NCBI RefSeq assembly: GCF_000224145.3
Contig: NC_020175.2
Coordinates: 3,300,381 to 3,364,380, forward strand
From: Ciona intestinalis
Lineage: Eukaryota > Chordata > Ascidiacea > Phlebobranchia > Cionidae
Length of the DNA: 64,000 nucleotides
Direction of reading: 5' to 3'
The notes under the pieces are model-generated. The model searched no databases and was not told the DNA's origin. It saw only the letters and a list, made by a program, of their open reading frames with translations. The position numbers were made by a program, and so were the translations under genes. Shown piece after piece: positions 1 through 11,500 of this stretch (position 1 is its first letter; each line of letters begins with the position of its first letter).

Positions 1-233
1 ATTTGCAATAACAGTATTCTGTAAGGGAAAATTTGTTGATTTATTTAATTTTGCCACAATTTTTTCTACTTTACTAAAATAATTCTTAGCATAGCAATAA
101 AGTATAATGAATAAACGTTATACTCAAATGCCTATATATCTAAAATATACTCTGTTCCACGAATTGCTAAATGTCAACAAAAGCTACATTTTTAAACGAT
201 TAAACTTTACAAAAGTGATTAAAAAATACTTAC

Positions 234-437
234 TATTTCTGCAAGTGGAGAGGCAAACATGAAGATAGTAACAGTACAGCAGATGATTCCAGTTACATTG
301 ATAGCATCAATGACATTTGCAAATTGTGTGATGATGTACCATGTGATCGCTGCAGCCCCACCACATACACTTGATTGCACCAAAGGTTTGGACTGGAATA
401 AAAATTCCACATAATGAAACATATATATATACAAAAT

Positions 438-474
<37 letters not shown>

Positions 475-1135
475 CTATATATTGGTCAATATATTAAGTT
501 TAGGGGCAATAAAATGAGTTTCTAAAGATAAATACAGTAACAGTTAAACTGTCAGATAATTAAAGCCTGTATAGTATGCATACACATACTGATTTTATCG
601 ATTAAAATGAATTCCATCCCAGGTCTGTATGGTAATGATTTAGCATAGGCTACCTTGTCTGCTGCAAAGAATATGTACACGGCCATGTAGAGAGTTTGCA
701 GTCCGGCACCAATTGTATTCACAAACACAACAGTAAAGTTTACGGTCATTTTTCCATAAATTATCCAGCCAATTGCGCTAAAAATAAACAAATTTTAGAA
801 ATCCAAAATTAAACAATAAAGTTGCCTAAGGTGTACCATAAAAATCGTTATGGAATACTCATTTTGACCAATAATTTAAGACTTACTTTACATTTGTAAT
901 CAAATATGGAAGAAATGGAATGTTTTTAGTCGTCTTTTTCTTCATCATTTCCATACATTGTGGGCTGCAAAATAAAGTAATAACAGGTAATCTTTGTTTG
1001 TTCTTGTTATGTAATGAAAAAGCAATTAAAAAGCTACACTAGTGTCGAAATGTGCACTCACATGCCAGTAGCAAACATGATTATTGTAACAGCTATACAG
1101 CCATTTGAAAAGAAACTAATCCAAAACTCCGCCAT
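234..1135 (-). CDS. SLC50A1: SWEET sugar transporter (SLC50A1 / Ci-Rga), 5' part; gene continues off the left edge
   Basis: Exons on the minus strand are 1062-1135 (ATG at 1135), 887-964, 654-777 and 234-392. All have GT donors and AG acceptors, and phases join without a stop. The remaining C-terminal exon(s) lie beyond base 1. The product starts MAEFWISFFSNGCIAVTIIM, a first membrane helix. The second exon carries the KKTTKNIPFLPYL stretch, and the third GWIIYGKM...VNTIGAGLQTLYMAVYI, both typical of MtN3/saliva repeat 1. Exon four has a linker helix and then GIICCTVTIFMFASPLAEI, the start of repeat 2. SWEETs are seven-helix uniporters (3+1+3) that move sugars down a gradient across plasma or Golgi membranes. 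The single Ciona member, Ci-Rga, is reported as needed for tissue differentiation in embryos. The family call is seen in sequence; identity with Ci-Rga is from memory. Confidence 0.92.
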
Positions 1136-1431
1136 TTCTTTGTTTTTTCCAACAGTTGCAACGAAGTTTTAAACTAGATACCCTGAAAAAGTAAACTATT
1201 AAGGCATGTTTCGGACGTTTAAGTTACGAAAAGCGTTCAATTGCTAAATCCGTGCAAAAAATTCCTGTCGGATTTGTTTTGGTAATAAGTGGCGAAGCAT
1301 GACCTGTGTAATTCCCACTGTCGAAAATTATCTGCTCCCCAAACTCGAAACACATTTGCTTTTACAATAAATGTGGTTCATAATGTACCATTGTGAAGTC
1401 AGCTAGTGATGCCATAGCAATAAACTATAGC
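1136..1431. promoter_or_regulatory. compact divergent promoter between SLC50A1 and the SLC44-like gene
   Basis: The two start codons point away from each other and are separated by 296 bases. The spacer holds no repeat and no coding frame I can support. Both 5' UTRs and both core promoters must fit here unless distant non-coding exons exist. I see no clear TATA box. The call rests on gene arrangement alone. Confidence 0.45.
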
Positions 1432-4324
1432 ATGTTTTCATTATTGTCGGAAGTTAATATGGAAACGCCAGAGAATTTAATCCGTGAGGATAACCCACTT
1501 CTGACGAAGCCGCAACGGCGGACTAAGTTTACGGATACATTTTGGATGGTGCTATTTTTGCTAATGCTTACAACTGTGGTCGGTATATCAGTATCCACTT
1601 TTCAAAACTGTATCTCGTCCCGATTCTTTCGCGGAATAGATTCGTGGGGCAATGTTTGCGGCGGCAGTGTCTCTACAAAGACTGTTGTCGCTGGAGTAAA
1701 CGGATCTGGGCAATCAAAGTCTGAAAATCCGTATTTGTGGAGTATGAGCTTTCAAACTGCAAGGGACGATAACAGCTTGAACTGTTTACGTTCAGCTAAG
1801 AATGCTACGTTTGTGAAGATTTGCGTAAAACTATGTCCGGGACGCATGAATATTACCAAAGAAAGCTGTCGAAAAGTTTTGGATGAAAATGGTTACAACC
1901 TGGAATACGCGGAGAAACAATGCCAAAATATAACTCAACGTGCCATAGAGTGCCCATCAAACTCAAAGTAAGTTAGGCTATAGCCTATAGTAGGGTGGGG
2001 GAAGACGGGACATCTTCAGCACAATATCCAAATATTCGAATCGTGTCCCCTCTTTTCCCACCCTTTAACCAAAACAAAATCTTATTTATAGCGAGCGCTT
2101 GCATTTTCATTTTCGTTTCAGTTCAAACGTATCTGACGTCATCATCTTTAGTCGCTGTCTTCCACCTGAAGTGATTAAGAGTAATTACGTCATCAATTCG
2201 TCATACCTAAGCGTCTGGCACTACGCCATTTACGATGCCATCACCTGTGCGGATGTCATTGCCTCTTCAGTGGTATTGGCCATGGGTGCTTGCGTTCTGA
2301 CCTGCATATTTGTCATAAAATACTCAAAGTATGCCTTCGTATGCTGCAACGCAACTGGGTTACTAGTTTGTACAATTACCACTGCGTTGACGACGTACAG
2401 GCTGTTTAAGGTAAAAGTTTCAAAACCATTAAACTTGCTTAACGACGCCGTTTTACTTTATTTACTATGTGTGATCAGCTCTACTTACTCCTTGGCGGTT
2501 ATTTCTGTCACTATATGGAACAAAAGAAACGACAACCGATATGCAAGAGGGTTTCTTTCCGAATCTTCAAGGTGTTTACAATCGCTCCCTAAGTTGCTAA
2601 GCCAGCCATTATGGACAACGTTTTGTACTTTGATTAGTACATTTTACTGCGCACTGCTACTTACGAGCGTTTTGAACTGTGGCGATTTGAAAGCTTCCGA
2701 AGATTTAACAACAGTGGAGTATTTCACAAGCCAGTCATCACTTTCAAGCGTCTATTCTTCGGTTGTTGTGATTTTCTACTTGTGGTGCGTGAATATATTT
2801 ACTACAGGCCAGAAAGCTGTAGTGACTGGTGCAATATCACTGTGGTATTTCAACGAAGAGCGACATCGTCTCCTTCATCCCATTACAAGTTCATTACAGA
2901 TGTTGTTGCGTTATAATATAGGTAGCGTGTTTGGAGGGGCTGTTCACTCAAAATTCCTGTACGCCGTGTTTTCTTCTTGCAAGAAAAGAAACAGATGTAC
3001 CTCTCCCGGCTCCATCTGCAGAGAGGAAGTTCCGGAAACTTCTCTCTCATTGTTATCGCCATATTGTCCAGCCTCCATTGGAGTTTACGGTTACGCCCGA
3101 CCAACTTGTATCTCCGAAGGTCGATATGGTTTTTATATAAATACAAATGAAGCAAAATTACCGACGGCCAGCAGAACTCCATTAAGAACACGCTCTTTGT
3201 ATTCGGTAAAAACGGAATCGGCTGGTCTTCCCTCAACTATTCGGCGATCACATGCCGCTGCTCGGTGGTGCATACGATGCTGTCGTATGTCAATAATATG
3301 CGCAGCGATGGCACTATGTGCAGGAATACTCGAAGTCAAAGAAAATGCATTAGTAAAACTTTTCCCGTTTCTGGTCACTATGTGCGCAATTTATTTTTCA
3401 TGTGATGTCTGCCTAAGTGTATTGACCGCTGCGATCGACACGCTTGCGGTTTGTTTCAGTGAAGATATGGCCAGAAACAACGGTGTGGATCGTTTGTACT
3501 TTGGTTCTCGGGGGTTGATCTATCACATTACAGGTACGAGGCTCCCGGAAGCTGCAACTTTCGGTGGTGTCGTGCGTATCGGTAAAAAGAAAAGACTACA
3601 AGAAAAACAAAGACTAAAAGATGAGGCACGAAAAGCTAGAGAGGTAGAAGCGATGGCAAAAATTAAACAACCTAAGGATAGAAAGAAACTTAGAGTTATT
3701 CGAGAGGATATAACGTCATCAAGAGGCAGCAATGGTGTGGCAGAGAATTTAAACGAAAGGGATTTTAAAAAGTCTAGCAATTCTACACATAACGAACAAA
3801 AATCTCAACAAAGCTGCCGTTCAAATTTAAAAATTAGTGAACTAGAAAAATTAAAGTTGAAGTCTGAAGCTGCAAGTAGTTTGGAAGATACAGCTACATC
3901 GGCTATGAGCTGCAGAACATCCGACTTAGAAGCATCATGGACCGTTGCTCAAGTAGCTGAAAATGACGACAAACCAAGCGATACGTCTATAGCTTCAACT
4001 ACTAGTTCTAAGGTGACGAGTGTAAAATCGCACCGACTTGAATATCCCCAAAATAGCAGTACAACGGTTGCTTCAGAAGACGGACCAGATACAGACCAAT
4101 CTTCAAGCAGTTTTATTCAATTCAAGGGAAAATCTGCGTTTTCTAAAGGCATTTGGAACACTTTAGCAACTGTTGCTCCTTCAGTCGTATCATCACAGAA
4201 CAGACCACCACGAATTATTAAGACAGTTCGCCGAGAAGAAGAATATTGTAGTGAAGAAGAAGACGAAGATAATATCAGTCAATCAAAATACGAGGCCAAA
4301 CTTTGGGAAGATATAACATGGTAG
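1432..4324 (+). CDS. choline-transporter-like (SLC44/CTL family) membrane protein with long Ser-rich tail
   Basis: Two exons, 1432-1967 and 2122-4324, are joined in phase across a short intron that contains a MITE remnant. About 911 residues result; typical SLC44 proteins have 650-720. The start is the first in-frame ATG (1432); ATG 1459 is an alternative. A first helix (FWMVLFLLMLTTVVGISV) is followed by a Cys-rich, N-glycosylation-rich extracellular loop with GNVCGG, the usual CTL layout. Several further helices follow. The CTL landmarks RYNIGSVFGGA and AIDTLAVCFSEDMARNNG are present near the end of the membrane part. CTL proteins carry choline or ethanolamine, or are orphan. The segment between the last helices is unusually divergent. 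After it comes a charged, Ser/Thr-rich cytoplasmic tail of about 250 residues, ending in an acidic stretch. Family membership is good; substrate and orthology are not resolved. Confidence 0.8.
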
Positions 4325-5222
4325 CTGAAATACACAGAACCTCAAACCTCAAGCAATAAGAAATCAAAGTAAATCTCCGAAACTGTTACAATATTTTGTT
4401 TTGTGTGCTGTTTGTATTTAGCGGTTTTTCTCAGTCTATTTTTTGTCATGCACCTTTCTGTATTTAAACCTATTTCAAAACAAACGTGTCGCAAGCATAC
4501 GAATTTTTTTCTTTTGTTCCTAATACGATGGGATATATATTGTATAAATGCATTTCATAATCGGCCACGTGCTATCAATGCGGATTTCTATGCCCCTACA
4601 GTTGCTGTTGCGCAACCGAAAACAATTCGCGAGACCTCGCTTTACTGATTCTTCTCTCAGATGTGACGTAAATTTGTACATCCGGGAATGTTGTAAAACG
4701 AACGGACTTGCCGTGTCAGTTTTTGTTCTATTTTGTTTTGCAGTTGTGCGGTTGCTCGTGTACGATAAAATGGGTTGTAACAAAAGGCATTCGTTTGTAT
4801 TTTAATGTTTTGTTAAAATCGAACTGTTAAATTCAGTTTAAGGTAGCATAGGCGCAGTATAAACGTGTAATTTGATTAACGCTGTTGTTTCTTTTTTTTT
4901 ACTTTCAGAACTTTGATTTTATAGTTTGCTTGTCCAGCTGTTTCCACCACTATATTTTTCTTTGCTTGAAAGCTCACAAGCCCAAAGTGTTTATGTATTT
5001 TTCCACCGCAAACGGTAAGTTATTTGCTGTTTTACAGTTTAGTTTATAGTTGTAATAAAAATATTGGTTTTATTTAAAAATAAGGTATTGAATTATGTTT
5101 TTTTAGTGTGTTTGTGTTTTACTTATTCAAACTTTGGGGAGGCTAGGGTTAAAAGTTACTTGCGAAGTGTATATAGGCTATATATGTGTGTTTTACCTTT
5201 TAAACTTATTTTTCTTACACAG
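4325..5222 (+). other. spacer and probable non-coding 5' leader of eIF5
   Basis: No coding exon is supported here. A donor-like AACG|GTAAGT lies at 5014/5015. A strong polypyrimidine tract with acceptor (TTTTTCTTACACAG) ends at 5222. This suggests a 5' UTR intron at 5015-5222, with the first coding exon of eIF5 beginning at 5223. An AATAAA at 5054-5059 could instead serve the upstream SLC44-like gene. Trans-splicing of the Ciona leader at 5222 is also possible. Only transcript data can decide. Confidence 0.35.
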
Positions 5223-5298
5223 ATCGTATACACATCAACACTACCACGATTCCTAGAAGACTGGAGGGTTCAATTTATCGTCCCTGCTTCTCCTCTAC

Positions 5299-5405
5299 AT
5301 GTCATTCTTGCACGACAAGATTAGGTCCAGGTCTGAATGGGAGCATAGTGAAAAGGCCAGTTGATTCTAATGAACCCGACTCCGAAGGAACAAAACACGC
5401 AATAA
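5299..5405 (+). promoter_or_regulatory. two upstream ORFs in the eIF5 leader
   Basis: Two short ATG-initiated frames precede the eIF5 start: 5299-5364 (21 codons plus stop) and 5370-5405 (11 codons plus stop). Their -3 bases are T and C, a poor start context. The main ATG at 5518 has A at -3 and G at +4. In vertebrates eIF5 protein raises initiation at poor-context upstream starts and so limits its own translation. The arrangement here has the same logic. Whether this segment is in the mature mRNA is inferred from the acceptor at 5222. Confidence 0.45.
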
Positions 5406-5517
5406 AGCGAATAGCTTGTATCAGAACTGTAAGAAAACAAAAAGCAAAAAAATCGACGAAACAACGACAACGTAACCTCCTTCTCGCGCAAAAGAAGTCA
5501 AATCTTCAACATAAATC

Positions 5518-8500
5518 ATGGCTATGCTTAACGTCAACCGAGACGTCCAAGATGTTTTCTACCGTTACAAAATGCCATGTATTATAGCCAAGGTAACTGT
5601 CATTAATTGTCTTAGGTTTTTGATAGTACACAGGGCCACAGGGCAGATTCACAGTAAATATTTATAGTAAAAAAGACTGTTTCATGTTATTGTAGTAACT
5701 TTATTCGGTAATCTATATATTGTATTTATTAGAGGGTCTTTCAGAAATGAGTCGTATATTCTCCATTTTGTTTTTCTAAACCTTGTTTCATTCCCTAGGT
5801 TGAAGGGAAAGGGAATGGTGTAAAAACTGTCATTGTAAACATGTCCGATGTCGCCAAAGCTATTGGCAGACCTGCCACTTGTAAGTTATCAAATCAATTC
5901 TTCTTCATTTTATATATATATTTAATAGTTTATATGCCTTATATTGAATATTTTTGGAAAATTTGTAGGTAAACAAGAGTCTAATTCCTATTATATACAT
6001 ATCTAAGACTAATGGGCAGTAGAATCCAAACTTTAATAATTTATGCCCTAACAAATTGATTATTTTTTTAAACTGTTTTTATTGGGGTGTTACCACTCAT
6101 GTTTGCCCCCTGGATTTCACCACTAAAAACTTTACATTGTCTTCAGACGCCTGCAAATTTTTTGGCTGCGAACTCGGCGCCCAGACTCAATTTGATTTGA
6201 AGAATGACAGATACATTGTTAATGGCTCACATGAGAACACAAGGCTTCAGGATATGCTGGACATCTTCATTAAAAAGTTCGTGCTATGTAACGAGTGCGA
6301 AAACCCAGAAACCACAATGGTAAGCCTATTGGTAGACTGTGTGTGCCCTGTTAAGAGTTTTTACTTAGTTCAGGTATTGCTAAATGATTTGTTTAAATTT
6401 ATCTATTTTGAACTAAGATTTTTACGAGTTACCATGTAAATTACTTTATGGGTAATTATTATTTTTTGGGGGGGATTTTTTTCCTTTTATGTATGGCTAA
6501 TAATTTGAACAACCCATTAGTGACCACTGGGTTGGAGAAATTTTAAGTGTCCGAGGACGCATTCGCCCACAATGGTAGCAGCGTCGTGCCTTGAACTCAT
6601 TACCTCTGGGTTACAGGCAGTCACGTTAACCACTATGCTACAGCGCCATAGATATATTAATACATATTCAAAATTGAAGTGGTTTTAGTTTTCTAATTTT
6701 GTGTGGCTGCGGCTACCAATAACTACATGGCCAGTTATGGTAGGTTTCTGTTATCTAACACTATGCTGTCTAATACGTCCTGTCACAGGCCATCAATTTT
6801 ATTCGCATCCTTCCTGTACAGAAACATGCATATTGCATGTGCTATATTACAGAATTATTCATCATGTTTGTTTTTATTAAGCCAACAATGTAATTACTGT
6901 ATCAGTACGTCACAATGTAGCTTCGAGATATGATGGTATTAACATCTTGAAAACTCTTTTTAAATTGGCTTTAAACTGTAGGCCTATTATACTGTCTACT
7001 GCTTTTACCCATTCATGTCTGATTTCAGTACTAAAATCATTGTCATTTTAAAAGGTATTGGAATTATATATATTTTTGTGGTAATGGGCAAGCTCTAGCC
7101 AATTCCAAGGTCCTGGACCTGCAATCACCCATATAAAATAAAATACATTACTTTTTTTTTTTAGATTGTAAAACGTGGTACAATTGGATTAGTCTGTAAG
7201 GCTTGCGGCAACCAGAGCTTGGTAGATCTGCGTCACAAGCTGTGCACGTACATCATTAAGAATCCGCCCCAAAAGGACAAGAAGGAAAAGTCAAAGCCCA
7301 CCAAGGGACGCGAGCGTGGCCACTCCAGTGAAGAAGAAAACTCAGCAAATGCCGCAAAGAAAAATGGCAACAAAGAAAACAACAATGTAAGTAACGCTAT
7401 GTTTGAAATCAATTTTCCCTTTTTAATTTTTGTAAAAGGAAATTGTGGACTGTATAAGAAAACTACAGGACTATTAAACCTTTACTTATTAAACCAAGGC
7501 TTTAAACAAATTTAAATTCATTTTTAATTATGTTTCCAATTCCCAAAGGAGTAATTTCTGTACCTTGCTAATTAAGTTGCAAGCAATAGGCTTTCTAAAA
7601 GGTCCTAGCTCTACTGTAGTTAAAGACTGCCATTAAGACTTGTGTTCTTTCAACTCACAGACACAATTACTCATGGAGGTTTAAACCTAAAGATTATTCA
7701 CATCAGCTGGTCTAACCATCAATAATTCATTATAGGATGGCTGGGCTGTTAAAATTACATTCCAAGTCATTTGAGTCTGAAACTCTCTCCTTTTTTTAGA
7801 ATAAAATTCTGTTTTTTAAAGACTAAATTCCCTCTTATTTTAAAGAATAAAATTTTCTCGTTTTTTAAAAAAAACACAAACGAATTTCTTTTTTTTCTAA
7901 TTGAGAAACAAAAATGTAGTTTGGCGAACAAAACCTTAAGCAGCTGTTGTAGCAGCACTAGTATTAAATGCTTGCATCCGTGTTATCACCGCTGCTTGTG
8001 AAAGAGCGGTTGGTTAAGTTCTAGCATATGGTGTCTGGTGTGAAGTTTTAGCAGTATTGGTGAAAAAGTTTGAAACTCTTATTAATTCTCATGTACAATG
8101 CTGTGTTTGGCCTTGTTTATACTGTATAAAGTCCAAACAGTTACAAACTTCTTTATTTTATTTACCACTTAAAATTTTAATAATGTTTCATATTTCAACT
8201 ACTGGTATATGGTTCATTTTAATAACTGGGGATTTTGGCCTTTGTTACTTTATAGACTTGTGGTAAATAAAGGTATTTCAGGTGGTTGGTAAGCTTTTTC
8301 CTGTACACCAATTAAACAGTTTAAGAGTATTTTATTTTTAAACAAATGATACAACAAACAGACCTGTATGAAATAAATTGCTTCACAAATAAAAAAATCT
8401 TTCAACCCTGATTTAAAACTCAGTATTATGAAAATTTGTGCTTTTTCCCCATAAACCTAACATGAAAATAACTTTCCAACCCCAGGGTGTCGCCAACGGA

Positions 8501-11500
8501 GCCAGCGACAGTTTTGGAGACGATGATTGGTCCGTGGATGTCTCGGAGGCTGCAGTTGCTGCCCGGATGAACGAGATTACATCCGGAGCAGCGACACTAG
8601 CTCTTACTGATGACTTGGAACGCACGCCAAGTGAACGAGCAGACATGTTATATGGATTCATTAAGAAACGCATTAATGCTAATACTATTATGACTGTAAG
8701 TTTTACTAATAATACCATAACTTCTAAAAGGCTGCAAATTGCTTTGACAATAAAAACTTAATAAAAACGTGCTATTGGTGCCTATGTAAATTTATTTATA
8801 AAAACTTAGTCTATAAAATACCACAACATTTGTAAATGTGTTTGCTACTAGAAAATTTGCAAGCATTTTAGTAGCGGTTATCTTATTATTTATTATTTTT
8901 GTCTTTTTTTTACGATTTTCTGAATTTTTTTTGGAGTTTAAAAGCTAGCTATACATTTGTCACTAGAAAGTAGATTTAACCAAAGTGGTTTTAATTGCCT
9001 ACTAAAAGAAAGGAAGTTAGATTTTTCCAAAATGTGATATGCCTGCTGTTTATTTACAGCAATGTATGCTTCCAGGCTGTTCCAGCTGCATAGGTTTTGA
9101 TTAATATTGCAGTCTGTCCCATCGGCGCCAGTTCTGCATTAATCATTTACTACACAGCATATAAGCACAACTGGCGTATTGTAGGGGGGTTATTTAACTA
9201 AGAAGTATGTCACTTTAATTAAGCTGTGTGACATTTGATTTCATATGACATGTGACATAATCTTCGGACTAATTAATTTCAACTGATCAGATGTCTGTCT
9301 TGTTTCCATACAGCAATAAGCCAAGACTTAGTTAGCTAAAAACCAATATTGAAATTCACACACTCTGTTATTTTACTGTCGAATTTTTTACTAATTCACA
9401 TTAAGGGTTTCAGTTTTACTTTTGCTGCATTACCACTCAGCTTCTGTAAATAGTAAAATTGGATATTAGTTCATGTATAGTAGGATAGGAAAAGATGGGA
9501 CTCTTTTTTATTCTATTTTCCTATCCCATTAGGTAGTAAACAAAGAACATCCAAAAAATTATAAAACCGTATCTTTAAAACTCCCATAGACCGTTATTAT
9601 TTCTTTAAAACACGAACAGCATATTTGGATATCATGTCCTAAAGGTGTCCCGCCTTTCCCCACCCTACTATATATAAAATTGATGTTGTTAATTTTGATA
9701 ATTTTAATCAATTTTGGCCTATAAACAGATTGCTTGTAGGAGAAGCCAATTTCCTCCCAATTAATTTTTTTTCTCCAGGCATCCAAGGACATTGCTATAG
9801 AAGCAGAGAGGTTGGACATGAAGAGCAAAGCTCCTCTTATCTTGGTTGAACTTCTTTGCAATGAGAACATGAGAGAACAAATTAAAACTTACAGGAACCA
9901 TTTTATCAGGGTAAGCTGATTATTCCTAATAAGGAAATAGAATTATGGATTAAAAAGTATGTATGGTATGAACTATGAAGAAATTTTGTTTTAAAAAGAC
10001 TGTAAAGTGTTTTTGTGGGCTAAAAATAGTAAAGTAAAGTGTTTTGGCACTTAAAAACAGTAAAGGTTTTTGTCAAAAAAAGTAGAGTATTTTTTTGTTG
10101 GCTAAAATTTAATAAAAATACAAACAAAACAAAAAAGTATCGTTTGGCACAAAAACAAGATTTTTGTGTAAAGTTTTTAGCAGTTGTAAATTTCTCCTTT
10201 GAAATAAACCTGTGCTGTGTACTGTTTATATGTGGCTGCTCTGTTTCGCGTACACCTCGATACCTGATCTTAACAAAGCATCCCCCGATGTTCCAATCAC
10301 CCCACACTATTGTTTGCTCAGTAGGCCATGAAATTTGATTCTCAAGCCCCTTGCTGAGCCAAAGACTCTATAATTGAATTCAGTGTCCTTTCTTTAGCAA
10401 ACCAAACTTAGGTTATTATTGAATCCTGTCATTGTGTCAATTCCTATTAAGTCTGCCACCATGGTTCTACATATATAGAAATAACTCATTTCAACAACGG
10501 TATTTGTTGTTGTTGCGACCAAGACTTGAATAGGAGCTGTTATAAGAATACACAATTACTAAGAACTCTGTATGGGGTATTTCAATTCCCTTGAATTATA
10601 ATTCTGTGTCCGTACTCAATTTCATAGCAATTACCTAACAGAAGACAATTTTGAAATCTGCAGCATGTCTTAGTGTATTATAATTTGCAGTCTTTGTGCT
10701 TAATATACATGATTCATTTATGCAATAATATACTATTGGTTATTTTAAAATTACAACACAGTAAAATGGATTGCATTTGTTGTAAAAAGCAATATAAACC
10801 AAATTAAAAACATAAACCTTTAGGCTTAGTTGTAAAAGTTGGAAATAATGATGTAGAAATGTAGTTGTTTCAAACGGGCAGTTATTTATAAATCTTTGCC
10901 TTTACTCAACGAATCTTAATTTTCTGCCAAGCTTGTATATATATATATATATATAATATAATTATACTGGTAAAAAATATGTATTGTGAATAAAATGCAA
11001 ATAGTATAATAACAACTATATGTTTAATACAAAGACAGCCAATACCGAAAGTTTTATTATGTTTTCTGTATTTTTTTAAATTGACTGGTTTTCTGGTGTA
11101 AAAAGGTTTGGAACCACTGATTTAGTTGTAGGTTGTATACAACAGTTATGTAACCTTTTTCTGCCATGTAATCATGCCTAAGGTCTTTCAAGTTAAGTTT
11201 AAACAACAACGTTTGTTTTTTCATTGCCAACATTCGGCAGACAAGCGTGGCCCACTAATCAACTTTGTATTGATTTTTATGAACTAATTGGTGATTTAAT
11301 TGAAATATAATATGATTAATCTACACAATGTAGCACGTTAAGTGCTTTTTCAACTTCTTTTTACGCAAGTCGTTTCTCTTGGCCGTGGTTAATAGGGTTA
11401 AAATTGCACAAGCCTAAATGTTAATTAAATTTTCTGAGAAAATGCATTTTGATTACGTATTTATACAGAACATTAGGAAAGTAGGAATTGCCTTGAAAGT

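Noticed and set aside
439..471. TA microsatellites (also near 10936, 23940, 51294, 59220)
   Set aside because: Ordinary simple repeats of an AT-rich genome; not promoter TATA boxes.
2883..3378. Minus-strand and alternative-frame ORFs of 70-117 codons within 2883-3378
   Set aside because: They overlap the long SLC44-like coding exon in other frames and contain no recognisable motif.
6703..6933. 76-codon plus-strand ORF in eIF5 intron 3
   Set aside because: No splice support, no family resemblance, does not start with a well-placed ATG, and lies between exons that already join in phase.
8700..9778. Search for snoRNA genes in eIF5 introns
   Set aside because: Introns of translation genes often host snoRNAs, but I found no pair of C and D boxes with a closing stem that I could defend.
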